From NCBI RefSeq assembly GCF_905404315.1, contig NC_066304.1, forward strand, positions 2,418,001 to 2,482,000: a stretch of DNA of 64,000 nt. The letters are read 5' to 3'. The stretch comes from Leptidea sinapis. Its lineage: Eukaryota; Arthropoda; Insecta; Lepidoptera; Pieridae. This document shows, in pieces, positions 53,547-63,515 of this stretch (position 1 is the stretch's first letter; every line of letters begins with the position of its first letter). The translations under genes were made by a program, and so were the position numbers. A model generated the notes under the pieces. The model saw only the letters and a list, made by a program, of their open reading frames with translations. It was not told the DNA's origin and did not search any database.

Positions 53547-54551
53547 TTGCATTGCCGTGATGATGTGGAAGACTGGTGCCGAAAATGCAAGAGTTGGGCT
53601 GCTGTCAAAGGACCTCAGACCAGAAGCAGAGGAGCTATGAAGTTGTACAATGTTGGGGCTCCGTGGGAAAGAGTAGCTCTGGATATGGCCGGACCGTTCC
53701 CAGTCACCAAATCTGGAAACCGTTACATAATGGTGGTGATGGATTATTTCACGAAGTGGCCGGTAGCATTTGCTCTACCGAATCAAGAAGCAATTACCGT
53801 TGCGACGAAGCTGGTGAATGAAGTTTTCTGCAGATTCGGTGTGCCTTTGGAGTTGCACAGTGACCAAGGGCGGAACTTCGAATCACAAGTATTTCAAGAA
53901 GTTTGCAAGATCTTGGGAATCCATAAGAACAGAACTACGCCATATCATCCACAGTCGGACGGGATGGTGGAGAGGTTTAACCAAACATTGGAGCGACATC
54001 TGGCAAAAGTAGTGAACAGTCATCAGGATAACTGGGATGAGTACATTCCACTGTTTCTTATGTCGTATAGAAGCGCAATACACGAGACGACAACGGTGAC
54101 TCCTGCGTACGCCAATTTTGGAAGGGAATTGAAATTGCCAGCTGATTTACTCTCAGGCTGTCCACCGGATACTCCGAAAAGTATAACAGAATATGTGGAT
54201 GTGTTACGAAAAAAGATGGTTGACATCTACGAGGAAATTAGAACAACTGGGCTTAAAGCAAGTGAACAGATGAAGACCCGCTACGATCGAAGAGCTAATA
54301 TTCCTGGTTTTGAAGAGGGAACCCTTATTTGGTTACACAATCCTGTAAGGCGAAAGGGGAAGTCTCCGAAGCTCCAACCAAGTTGGGAGGGACCATACAA
54401 AGTAATCACAATGATAAATGATGTGACTCTCAGGATCCAGCGTACCCCTCGAAGTCCCCCGAAAATAGTACATGTCGATCGGGTGGCTAAGTACTACGGA
54501 AGCAACGATGATCGGGACGATCATGTCTTGGGAGGGGGCAGTGTTGCGTAG
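53547..54551 (+). pseudogene. gypsy integrase, intact domain in a broken pol
   Basis: 334 residues after the stop at 53513. Integrase joins the element DNA to the host. The catalytic core has Asp in ERVALDMAGPF, Asp in LHSDQGRNFES and Glu in GMVERFNQTLE. The C-terminal part (RYDRRANIPGFEEGTLIWL, KLQPSWEGPYKV) is the usual GPY-type region, followed by a tail running to the polypurine tract. The zinc-binding N-terminus is interrupted by the upstream stop. No chromodomain is seen. Confidence 0.85.
54530..54541 (+). other. Polypurine tract
   Basis: GGGAGGGGGCAG lies immediately before the 3' LTR. It is the usual plus-strand primer site, with one non-purine. Confidence 0.75.
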
Positions 54552-55163
54552 CAACCCTTCGAAATATATGACGAGAGTTGTCAAACTTCAAGACATTGTT
54601 AATTTCAACAGCTCCGTCAGCATTACTCGTAGTTCAGCAGAAAAGTGTTTACTTTAGACGCTGTAGACCCGGGTTCGATACACCTACCAGTGTATGGATT
54701 TTTTTGGGTTTTGTGAAGTTAAAGGAAATTTCTAGTTAGTTCAGGATCAAATCGAACAGAAAAAAAGGGATGGAAAATGTGAAAGCAGGATAAAAATAGT
54801 TAAAAGAATTTTCTAGTACAATTTAAATTTAAAGATGGAATGGGAGAATCATTTTGAAACTAGAACGGATCCGGGGGTATATAAGCCGTACTTAGTGTAG
54901 CCTACGGCAGTTCTAGTTCTGACTCGAAAGTGTAAAGAAGAAGAAGAAGAAAAGAAGAAGTAGTGAAAAGTGGAAGTGTTCCAAGAGGAAGAAGATAGAA
55001 GAGACTTAGTGTTCGGTGCGGAGTGACGCGTTGAAGGTACCGCCGCCCACAAGAGCAACAGCGGCAGACCGGCGAAGTGCAAGTTCAGAAAAAGTGAACG
55101 CAAATAAAGACTCGTTCCTATAAGCGGAGTATTATTTCCAATCCCTGACCCACTCTCGTGTCA
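54542..55163 (+). repeat. 3' LTR
   Basis: 622 bp. Same landmarks as the 5' LTR: TGTTGCGTAGCAACCC start, tRNA-like boxes at 54630 and 54672, TATATAAG at 54878-54885, an extra GAA unit in the purine tract, and a TGTCA end. Confidence 0.95.
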
Positions 55164-55167
55164 ATAT
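55164..55167. other. Target-site duplication, 3' copy (ATAT)
   Basis: Matches 49089-49092. Fixes the LTR ends as TG...CA. Confidence 0.75.
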
Positions 55168-55449
55168 TCTCGTACTAACACTGCCACAATTATGTAATAT
55201 TCCAATAAATGTTTGGCTGTAACATAATTGAGATTATTAGAGAAATGTGTTTGAATATATTGTATTATGATGAACTAGTTGGGGCTTTAATAATAGGCCT
55301 TGGAATATTAACAGTGAGTATAAATTATCAAAGTATCAGAGTAACTTACTTGAATAATGCTTTATTATTTTAGCGTCCAATCTCCTTTTGTGCCTTCGAG
55401 TCATGGATATTGAATTACGCTTGTGAAATTTGATTTATAGTATTTACGT
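55168..55449. other. AT-rich DNA, nothing recognised
   Basis: No gene or named repeat. Confidence 0.5.
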
Positions 55450-55690
55450 TTTAATACAAAATACTAATGATATATTGTGATCCCAGTGTCTTTCTTATTT
55501 CTTGAAGTGTTATTTTAATAAAGTTTTACTACGCAACCCGGCATTTTAGTTTCAATTATTAGCAAAGTTTAACAGAACAAGTGGCACGTCAACGTTACAC
55601 ATTGTTCGAAACTGGTTCGAGTACTTGGGCATAGTATTAGTTACCGCACTTTACGACTACGTCTGCGGTGTCTAACATTCCTTAATATAA
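55450..55690 (-). mobile_element. Family T left-half copy, inverted
   Basis: The minus strand runs from a decayed left end (TTAAGGAATG, CCGCAGACGTAGTCGTAAAG) through the exon, ATG at 55542-55544 (M-P-G-C-V-V-K-L, second Cys lost, early stop), into GGGATCACAATATATCATTA, and breaks shortly after the splice-donor position. The right half is missing. Confidence 0.75.
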
Positions 55691-56119
55691 GTCTTATACA
55701 CTACGATGTAATCACATTACTTTAAATTTATAATACATTTCAATATAAACCAATAACCTACTCTTTATTTGCATAAGTATCCAATTTTGTAATACTTAAT
55801 GAAATCTGTTGGAGTTGCATTCAACAAAATTAAATATCCATTTAAAATATTAAATGAAGTTTAACTTTTGTAAATTGCTGAAATATTTTATTCATTTGAA
55901 CTGATCCATTAAAATCTTTGAATATTCGGGAACGAATCAGTTAAGCGGCTTAAACAATCTGAACCTTTCATACATAACTAAATGGTAATAAAGTACGTCC
56001 CTTTTAATACTTTATTAGTTTGTAGTTGACCTTATTGAATAAATGATGTTTGAATTTGACTTTATTTACATTTTCAATGGTATATAGTATTTTTGTTGCA
56101 TCACTTTACATTTATTGTA
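55691..56119. other. AT-rich DNA, nothing recognised
   Basis: No gene or named repeat. Confidence 0.5.
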
Positions 56120-56314
56120 ATTGAAATGATTTGTAAAGATCGATGGGAATTTAAATGTTGATTTAAAAGAGTGGCAATAAGTTTCTTGCTACTTCTTCTC
56201 ATTAGCTCAATCCTTTACGAAGTGGTGGTAATTTCAATAAGATTTTTTTTTGACATAAGTGTCATTTCCGTGAACCACATGAATAAAGTGATTTTGAGTT
56301 GATTTGATTTGATA
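56120..56314 (+). mobile_element. LINE or SINE 3' end with (TTGAT) tail
   Basis: GAGTGGCAATAAGTTTCTTG, CTACTTCTTCTCATTAGCTC, TTTACGAAGTGGTGGTAATT, GACATAAGTGTCATTTCCGT and GAATAAAGTGATTTTGAGTT then a TTGATTTGAT tail. I recall this as a frequent lepidopteran retroelement terminus. It has no coding part. Confidence 0.6.
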
Positions 56315-57087
56315 TACTTCGAGATTGTTCCTATTGTAAATATCAATATTGATCTGATAATAGAATATATAAGTAATGGAATGACTTCCTCAAATAGGCG
56401 TTTTTGTTTGTTTCATCAACAAATCAAGTATTTGGAAACTGAAATTATCATTCGGTAAAGTGTAATTGATTCACAAATAAATGGCTACCCAAACCATAAA
56501 ATTAGAATACTATTAATAAGAGAGTGTTAGAAGATTGACGACAGTAATTATAGGTAAGACTGTCGGGGTTAATACTAACTAAATAATAAGTGAATTTAAT
56601 AGGCATAAGTACCTTTGAGTTATCTGGTGATGAAGCAACATCTTGTAAAAAACTGACATCTTAAATCATTGATTGTTATCATTGGTCAATACCTTACATA
56701 AGTGATCTTTAACACGTTCCAGTTTCCGAGGATGTTTACTTTATTTCAAAAGTTTTTCGCAAAACACGTGGATAGAAGCCAGACATCTATATGTTGTGAG
56801 TGGAATATGGTTGTTATATTGCATAGTCAAATTGTAAAAACATTGCGGAGAGATCTACTGTGATGTGTTTCTCTAATGAATATCCGTACTAACGGACTGT
56901 AGGTTTGATTCTTGCTGGAAATCATTGGTAATATTTCCTCGAGTGTTTGAAATTAAATAATTTACATTGTAGAGAAAGTTCTCTCGTGTTCCACATAATA
57001 TTATTATGCTCGATTTGTGTGTGGTGAAGATAACCTACCATTAAGTGAGCCAATTCTCATCCCTCGAGAAGCTTAAGTCATAAGTGT
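56315..57087. other. AT-rich DNA, nothing recognised
   Basis: No gene or named repeat. Confidence 0.5.
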
Positions 57088-57505
57088 ATGTTTAATTTTC
57101 CTGGTGGAATGACTCTGGTGGTTTGTACATGCGGGAGCCTGGTGTGGGACGCGACTTCCGTCGACACTCTGGCTCCTTCTCATGTCCTAGTTAGATCAGT
57201 TGGTGCTGGGGCTGCTGCTTCGACTTCCGAAGACAGCAAACGTCGCAAATATGTCGGTCTCAGTGAGTTTTACCTTTTACATGGGGCCCAGAGGCGTGGA
57301 GAATGTACAAAGTACTATCTAGCGTCTCAATAAGGCTACTGGCAACCCAAGCGCTGGCAGCTATTTCAGTCAACGGATAAGCCCAGCTATCCAACGTGGG
57401 TATGCTGCCAGTATTCTTGGTACACTTCCCCTTAAATATAGTTTAAAATTAATTTGTTATCATAGTATTATCAATAATATAGTTACAAGATTTGTTTTGT
57501 TTGAC
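57088..57505 (+). pseudogene. Retroelement C-terminus (family M), copy 1
   Basis: The frame 57088-57333 reads GGMTLVVCTCGSLVWDATS, VDTLAPSHVLVRSVGAGAAA and EDSKRRKYVGL. A second frame near 57385 continues with an SLAIQRGYAASILGTL-like end. This is the conserved C-terminus (G-M-T-L...LVWDAT...VDTLAPSH...GAAA...RKYxxL...LAIQRGNAASxLG) of a retroelement-type protein family that I recall from many metazoans. The element clade is not certain. 3' UTR ends TATAGTTACAAGATTTGTTT. A deletion and frameshift lie between the two parts. Confidence 0.65.
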
Positions 57506-57803
57506 TAAAATTGAATTAATTATTAGAGTTTATCCATTATAAAGAATAAACAGAATGTCATAATACTAAGGGCTTCTTATAATTAATTATTTGCCTACTA
57601 AAAGGGAAAATGATTATTGTTTTCGTTTATTCCCTATTCACGATCATAAAATTTGATGAAAGGGAATATTGTAGAATAATTCAAATAATTTGTATTTACA
57701 TTTTACGTTTAGGATATTATTGCTATAAACCTTTAACATCAAATGCTCCAATTGAAATAACCTGTTATTTATTTCTTGTTGCTTTTGTAAAATTAAATAC
57801 TCA
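57506..57803. other. AT-rich DNA, nothing recognised
   Basis: The frame 57610-57837 runs into the next family T copy and is unsupported. Confidence 0.5.
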
Positions 57804-58073
57804 GGTTAGGGATTCGTCTCCGTTGTGCTCCAACTAGATACCGCAGGCGTCATCGTAAAGTGCGGCAACTACTACTATGCCCAAGAAGGCGTACTCGAGC
57901 CAGTCTCGAAGAATGTGTGAAGTTGACGTGCCACATGTACTGTTAAACTTTGCTAATAATTGAAACTAAAATGACGGGTTTCATAGTAAAACTGTGTAAA
58001 AATAATACTAGAAAAAAATAAGAATGACACTGGGATCACATAACTATGAGTAAGTATTTTGTTTTTCATTAAG
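57804..58073 (+). mobile_element. Family T left-half copy
   Basis: Left end GGTTAGGGATTCGTCTCCGT, CTCCAACTAGATACCGCAGG, exon ATG at 57971 (M-T-G-F-I-V-K-L-C, first Cys changed to Phe), donor GTAAGT at 58050, then about 20 bp of intron-like TTTTGTTTTTCATTAA. Right half absent, broken at nearly the same site as the copy at 55450. Confidence 0.8.
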
Positions 58074-58273
58074 GCGAGGTTTTCCCAACACTAGGTAAAA
58101 ATTGCGCGAACGTTAGATTCGATAGGTACGCATGGACACGGCCGACCCAGAAGGACCGCGTAATATTTTTTAAAACTTACAGTTGTGCTAGAGTACGGAA
58201 TTACTGTGATAATATTTTTTATGCATTTTTGAAGTAAATTTTTTTATCGACGTATGAGAGAAATGTTATATTA

Positions 58274-58638
58274 CGCGCAAAATTATGATTTCAACATTAT
58301 GGATATCGTATCCGAGATTCTCGAGGGTGCAGAGAACTAATTTGGGATCATTTTTGAAATCCAAGATGGCCGCCGCGCAAAATTATGATTTCAACAACAT
58401 GGGTATCGTATCCGAGGTTCTAGAGGGTGCAGAGAACGAATTTGGGATCATTTTTGCAATCCAAGTTGGCCGCTGCGCAAAAATATGATTTCAACAATAT
58501 GGGTATCGTATCCAAGGTTCTCGAGGGTGCAGAGAACGAATTTGGAATCATTTTTGAAATCCAAGATGGCCGCCGCACAAAATTTTGATTTCAGCAATAT
58601 GGATATCGTGTCCGAGGTTCTCGAGGGTGCGGAGAACA
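58274..58638 (+). repeat. 100-bp tandem satellite, about 3.6 units
   Basis: Units start at 58274, 58374, 58474 and 58574 (CGCGCAAAATTATGATTTCA, TCGTATCCGAGGTTCTCGAG, GGTGCAGAGAACGAATTTGG, CCAAGATGGCCGC). The period is exactly 100, so it does not keep a reading frame, and open frames over it (58285-58488) are artefacts. Units differ by about 5-8 changes. It directly precedes the LINE starting at about 58640. Confidence 0.9.
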
Positions 58639-58639
58639 G

Positions 58640-60830
58640 TGCGTGAGAAAATTTCACTTGGCAGATTATAACCTGATTGACGAGGAATTAGCAAAAATTA
58701 ACTGGTGCGACCTACTGGATGATAAAGAAATAAATGCGGCAGTCGATGAATTTTATCTTGTATTGAATTCAATTATCGATAAGTATATTCCATCTAAATT
58801 AGTTATAAACAGCACCAACTATCCATGCTGGTATTCACGTCCCTTAATTAAAATTGTAAAGAGAAAAATAAGGATACATAAGAAATGGAAAATATATGGA
58901 AGGCAATCCGACTACTTTCTATTCTCTGATCTTAGACACGAATCCAAGAAAATGGAGGCTTCATGCTATCAATTATATATTAATCGTGTAGAAAACAATA
59001 TTGCTCTAAACTCAAAATGCTTCTGGTCATTTATGCAGTCAAAATATAAGGTTAATATACTATTAATTAACCTGATAGCTTATATTTAGACAACGAAAAT
59101 GCCAACGACGGACAACATATAGCCCAACTGTTTAATAAATTCTTTGAATCCGTGTTTGAAAAACAATTTAACCACACTTTGAACGCGAGTATTTATGCAA
59201 GTGAGTACTATCAAGCTGTTATTGGATATGTAGAAATTAATTTTAAAACTGTAGAAAATTTCTTATCAATTATTGACCCTACCAAAGGCTGTGGCCCAGA
59301 CGGCCTTCATCCCCTCTTTCTAAAAAAATGTAGTAAACAATTATCCATACCTCTAACGCTTCTATTTCAGAGCTCCCTCAGATCAGGCATCTTACCTAAG
59401 ATTTGGAAAAGATCCATTATTGTCCCTATTCACAAAAGCGGCGATAAGCACAATATAAGGAATTACCGTGGGATCTCAAAGTTATCAGTCATTCCAAAAT
59501 TGTTTGAAAAAATTGTACATGATGCCTTATTTTCAGCAGTGCGACCATTATTAACACCGTTTCAACATGGCTTTATTAATAAGCGTTCCACGGAAACAAA
59601 TCTTTGTGAGATGCTAGATATGATTTTCGATGCTATGGACAAGGGGTTTCGCGTTGATGCCGTGTATACCGATTACTCGAAGGCGTTCGACAAAATTTCC
59701 CACAGATTATTAATTGCAAAAGTGGAAGCAATAGGTATTCACGGTGAACTTTTGAGATGGCTCACATCGTATCTCCGTGATAGGACCCAAGCTGTAACTG
59801 TCAAGGGATACACTACATCATTTGTACCCATAACATCTGGCGTACCACAAGGCTCCCACCTCGGACCATTACTCTTTAATATATTCATCAACGATGTGGT
59901 CAACTGTATAAAAAAATCTCAGTTATTAATGTATGCTGATGATACTAAATTATTAAAAGTTATTAAAACGGAATTAGATTGTAACAGTTTGCAGGAAGAT
60001 TTAGATCGTCTCACTGACTATTGCTCAAATAATGGTTTACACTTGAACGTTGACAAATGTTGCACCATATCATTTACAAGAAAGAAGACAGTGTCAACGC
60101 AAAATTATTATTTATTGGGTAATAAACTCCGCAGAGTTGACGAGGTGAGAGACCTTGGTATAATGTTGGACAAACAACTATATTTTGAATCACACATTAA
60201 TAAAATTAAAAACAAAGCCTACAAGATGCTTGGATTTGCCCTTCGCCAAACAACTGATTTTAAAAACCCTAAATCTCTTATTTTACTCTATAACTCCCTA
60301 GTGAGATCCCAGTTGGAATACGCTTCCACTGCTTGGAACCCACAGTATGCCTGTCACGTAGATATGATTGAGGGAATCCAGCGTAAGTTTCATAAGTGCA
60401 TCTATAAAAGATTTGGTTTCTCGGCTAATGGTTTAACTTCCTTAGAATTAAGACGAGAACATAAGGGTCAATTTTTTTTATATAAATTAGTCAATGGGTT
60501 GATCGATAGTCCTTATTTATTGAATAAAATCAAATATATAGCACGAAAACCTTAAAAGCGAAATTGTCGGCAGCAGTACACATTTCATCTTCCACGAGTT
60601 AATAGTAACTACTGCAGAAATAAATTTCTCCAAAGGTCATGCGATAGGTATAACAATAAATACCAACAAATTGATATTTTCTTTCATAAGTACGGTAGGT
60701 TTGTATCTGAGATCAGGAAATGTGTCTAACTCGTTCCCTGATTGCAGCTGCAACCCTTACTTTTATCGCTCTAACAACCAAGAATAGCATTATTTTCTGT
60801 CTTAAAAGTTAAATAATATTACAAAATATA
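58640..60830 (+). mobile_element. 5'-truncated Jockey/CR1-group LINE with long RT
   Basis: Starts within the endonuclease-RT linker, directly after the 100-bp satellite, and runs to an A-rich TTACAAAATATAAATATTC end near 60830. The endonuclease and ORF1 are absent. Two frameshifts are visible, one near 59055 and one near 60550. Otherwise the RT is the best preserved of all LINEs in the window. Confidence 0.8.
58643..60729 (+). pseudogene. LINE linker and reverse transcriptase
   Basis: 58643-59089 is the linker (NLIDEELAKINWCDLL, PCWYSRPLIKIVKRKIRIH, NSKCFWSFMQSK), ending in a stop because of a frameshift near 59055. The next frame, open to 60555, has the RT in order: CGPDGLHPLFLKKCS, IVPIHKSGDKHNIRNYRGIS, FQHGFINKRSTETNL, DAVYTDYSKAFDKISH (first catalytic Asp), SGVPQGSHLGPLLFNIFIND, LMYADDTKLL (catalytic Asp pair) and RSQLEYASTAWNPQY in the thumb. 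The open stretch is 467 codons from 59152. A last frameshift at about 60550 moves the C-terminus (RVNSNYCRNKFLQRSCDRY) to another frame that stops near 60729. The protein copies RNA at a nicked target. This copy lacks the nicking domain. Confidence 0.85.
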
Positions 60831-62631
60831 AATATTCATTACAAATGGACTTCCGCGAATTATATTAGTTTGGGATTGGTGTGCGCGCGTGAATCGAGAT
60901 AGTTAGCTCCGCCCAAACGCTGAAGGTCGTTGGCGTGATCCTGAACCTTAAATGCATTTGTTACTCTCTGCCGAACCGAAGTATTTATTAAAAAGACAAA
61001 AGCGGCTGGCTATTAATAATAAGACGATATTATTATACTTCTTCAAATATTTTTCGATCCGATTTTGATTTTAGCCTGACAAATAAAATATTCATGATAT
61101 CCACAAAAATTAACTATATAATTTTCTTAATAAATCCTACACATGTTATCGATATTGGAACAATTTCTGCTCAAAAATCGGTAGCATGTGTGCGCTCTAT
61201 ACAGCGCTCGATATGGACCATTACTATATTGTATTAACCTGAGTATACTCAGAAACATCCGAGATAGCCTCATGACGCGCGCCTTGTGGCACATTATACT
61301 CTTATGAAATCACTTTTTTATCCAAGAGAACAAGTACTTTCGTACTATTCTTTAAGTGCAATTTCTATGATATTTTTTACTAGGAGCCAGGTTAAACAAT
61401 TTCACATATTCTAAAACTACAAAATATTATGGTTTTTGTTTATAGATTAAATATATTATATCTATTTTTAAGAACTATTATATAATATTTCATGTAATTA
61501 AGTTAAATTCTCTGAGGCGATACTGCAATAATCTTTGCCGGCTAAACTTTGCGGAGCAAAATTTTGAAAAATTTCCATCTAACAATATCTAATAATGCAG
61601 TATTATTTTGTTCCATTCCTTAGTGTTTATTACTGAGTGGGGCAGTGAATTTTTTTTTAAGTAATTTAATACAAGTTAATAATTAATCGAGATTGGTTTT
61701 ATAATTTGACCATATTTTTTGCTACTTAACGATCGGTGATGATTTGCGGTGAGCGAGCGGTGCCGTGCGATTCACGAATCACTTGCGTAAGTAGCGGTGG
61801 CCGGAAGGTAACTGAATTAGTAGCTCTACCACCCTCGATCGGGCGCAAGTTAAGTCAATATAAATCAATATTATATATACATAGTAGTGCGATTGCAGCA
61901 GGGGGAAACGAGGGAATATGAGTATGAATAATGAATTTTGGTCAAATGGTGCGAACAATATTCATCGTGTATACTTTCAAGACAAAATATAAAATTGCTG
62001 AAACTAATTTATCCTTAAATCAAAATTTGATAAAAAAAAATATTTAGCTCTGAATCTAATCTTAAGCAAAACTCGCATTAATACTTTTATGCATGATTAT
62101 CATATAAAATACTCGTTTGTTTGAAGGAAGTCATCTATTGCTGCCTGGGGATTTCACTCTTTTTACACAGAATCACTGTCTTTAATTTCAATGCATATTC
62201 CAGATTAAATATATTAAAGCTATGAAACTATAGCTTCTTATAATAAAAAGTACATAACGGAATTCGTGACTTTGGTTTTATGTTTTTGACACGAAAATTT
62301 TTTGTGTTGTGCGGAAAATGTTACGAACTCTCAAAAAATTTGTCATCAAAGCGTAATTTCTAATAGAAGTGTCCTAAGACAACTTACTGGGAAGTCTCAA
62401 CCAGTAAAATGTGTATGTAATCTTTGAAATAAACCAAATTTATTTATTATAATGTAAAAACAAATAACAAAATTTGAATCTCATTAAGCATATTTGCTAG
62501 TATTCCTAAATATTTGTAATGAATTTTATTTTTGATTAAATGACTACTCAACGCTTTATTAAGACAGCAAAAGTATTGTTAAGATGTTAAATTTAAAAAA
62601 AAATGATGTGGTGTTGGGGACACCAGGTAGG
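60831..62631. other. AT-rich DNA, one GC-richer patch
   Basis: 1.8 kb without a supported gene. 61730-61860 is GC-richer (GCGAGCGGTGCCGTGCGATT, GTAGCGGTGGCCGGAAGGTA, CCCTCGATCGGGCGCAAGTT), has short inverted stretches and could be an RNA gene or a repeat. I cannot assign it. CGCTCTATACAGCGCTCGAT at 61193-61213 is a short palindrome. Confidence 0.4.
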
Positions 62632-62931
62632 AACGAAGTTCCTTCGGCTAATGTAGAACCGACACAAATTGCAAAAAAAATCGTTCTTATATTGCTATAA
62701 TCGTTATCATATATTAATATAATAATATTGATAATATTATATACACTACTCGCTTGTGTATGCGACTGTCGCACCTGCGCACGTCTCATTTAACGGATTT
62801 ATTCCACGCACTTTTCCACGCACTTTTTTCCGCGGATTTTTTCTTACGGTTTTACTATCACATTTTTTTCAGTTCGGGCGCGCAGCAAAATCCCTATCCC
62901 CTCCAAGCCTGCCGTAAGGAACTTCGTTCCA
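62632..62931. mobile_element. ~300-bp inverted-repeat element
   Basis: The left end GGAACGAAGTTCCTTCGGC and the right end GCCGTAAGGAACTTCGTTCC are nearly perfect inverted repeats (one-base difference), and each is itself palindromic (GGAAC-GAA-GTTCC). Inside are an AT-rich ATAATATTGATAATATTAT stretch and a small tandem TTCCACGCACTTTTCCACGC. It has no coding capacity. It looks like a MITE but flanking duplications are not clear. Confidence 0.6.
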
Positions 62932-63515
62932 ATAAGTTTTTATATTTGTTGTATCATACAAATCATTTCGACAAAAATTGTGAGCTAGCTGTACAAAGCA
63001 ATTTAATTAAATGCTCAAGTTAAATAGCTTCTAATGTAAATAAAAATAAAAAGATTTCAAAGAATTTTTTCTAAGTATCATGTACTTCACAACCTTCATA
63101 GTTTCAATCAGTTCATTATTCTGTATATCGCAAATGGTTAGAAAGCCCGTAGATCTTCGCAGATGTAATCCTAACATGCGTACTCCGAAGCTATCAATCA
63201 AACAGAAAGACCGCCAATTGCGGGAGGAGTAAAGAGTGAAACGTATTCAATGCAGGGATTGTGAACGAACAATTACACTTCATTCAATAAATAAACTAAA
63301 CTTATCCTGTTATAAATAGAATTATAATATAAAACCTTAATGATCGAATGAACACATTTTACTAAAACTTAATACAAAGTACTAAACATCTTGAATATGT
63401 TAACGTCACACGTGCTGTGCAGTAACATGAAACATTAATTCTTTAATATATAGCTTATAATATATTAGCTGTTTTAGAACCAAACGGCTTACCGCTTGCC
63501 ATCGCGGCGGGTATG
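62932..63515. other. AT-rich DNA, nothing recognised
   Basis: AGCCCGTAGATCTTCGCAGA near 63140 and GGCGGGTATGACCCTGTCC at 63505 precede family M. No gene. Confidence 0.45.

Larger units (their letters stand above)
50986..54551 (+). pseudogene. gypsy pol (protease, RT, RNase H, integrase), inactivated
   Basis: Pol follows gag in another frame after a 15-bp gap. Protease (50986-51396): FTLDTGASRTVV active site and IIGLDFL, ended by a stop at 51394. RT part 1 (51538-52164): ENGVIEPSSSPWCSPVVLV and TRFCVDYWRLNDV, with WFSTLDLKSGYW holding the first catalytic Asp, then a repeat TACTGG that shifts frame. RT part 2 (52139-52399): MPFGLCNAPATFKRLM and catalytic YLDD, frameshift after FTKLQ. RT end and RNase H (52344-52877): KCSFFQRQVNYLGHVIS and VDADASNTKIGGVLSQ, stop TAA at 52875-52877. 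RNase H end to integrase (52905-54551, one stop TGA at 53511-53513): RTDHATLKCLL, then the HHCC-like zinc region, then DDE residues in LDMAGPF, HSDQGRNFES and the Glu of VERFNQ. The integrase domain is the best preserved part. Confidence 0.9.
49093..55163 (+). mobile_element. Ty3/gypsy-type LTR retrotransposon, complete but inactive
   Basis: 6071 bp: two LTRs, tRNA-Leu-type primer site, gag, pol in protease-RT-RNase H-integrase order, and a polypurine tract. No env-like frame lies between integrase and the 3' LTR, so it is a retrotransposon without envelope in this copy. The LTRs differ by only about a dozen substitutions plus one 12-bp indel over about 620 bp, so insertion is fairly recent. 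Despite that, gag and pol carry several frameshifts and stops. Lineage within gypsy is not determined. Confidence 0.95.

Noticed and set aside
58285..58657. Open frames with repeated peptide in the 100-bp satellite
   Set aside because: The period of 100 is not a multiple of 3, so repeats change frame. No coding constraint.
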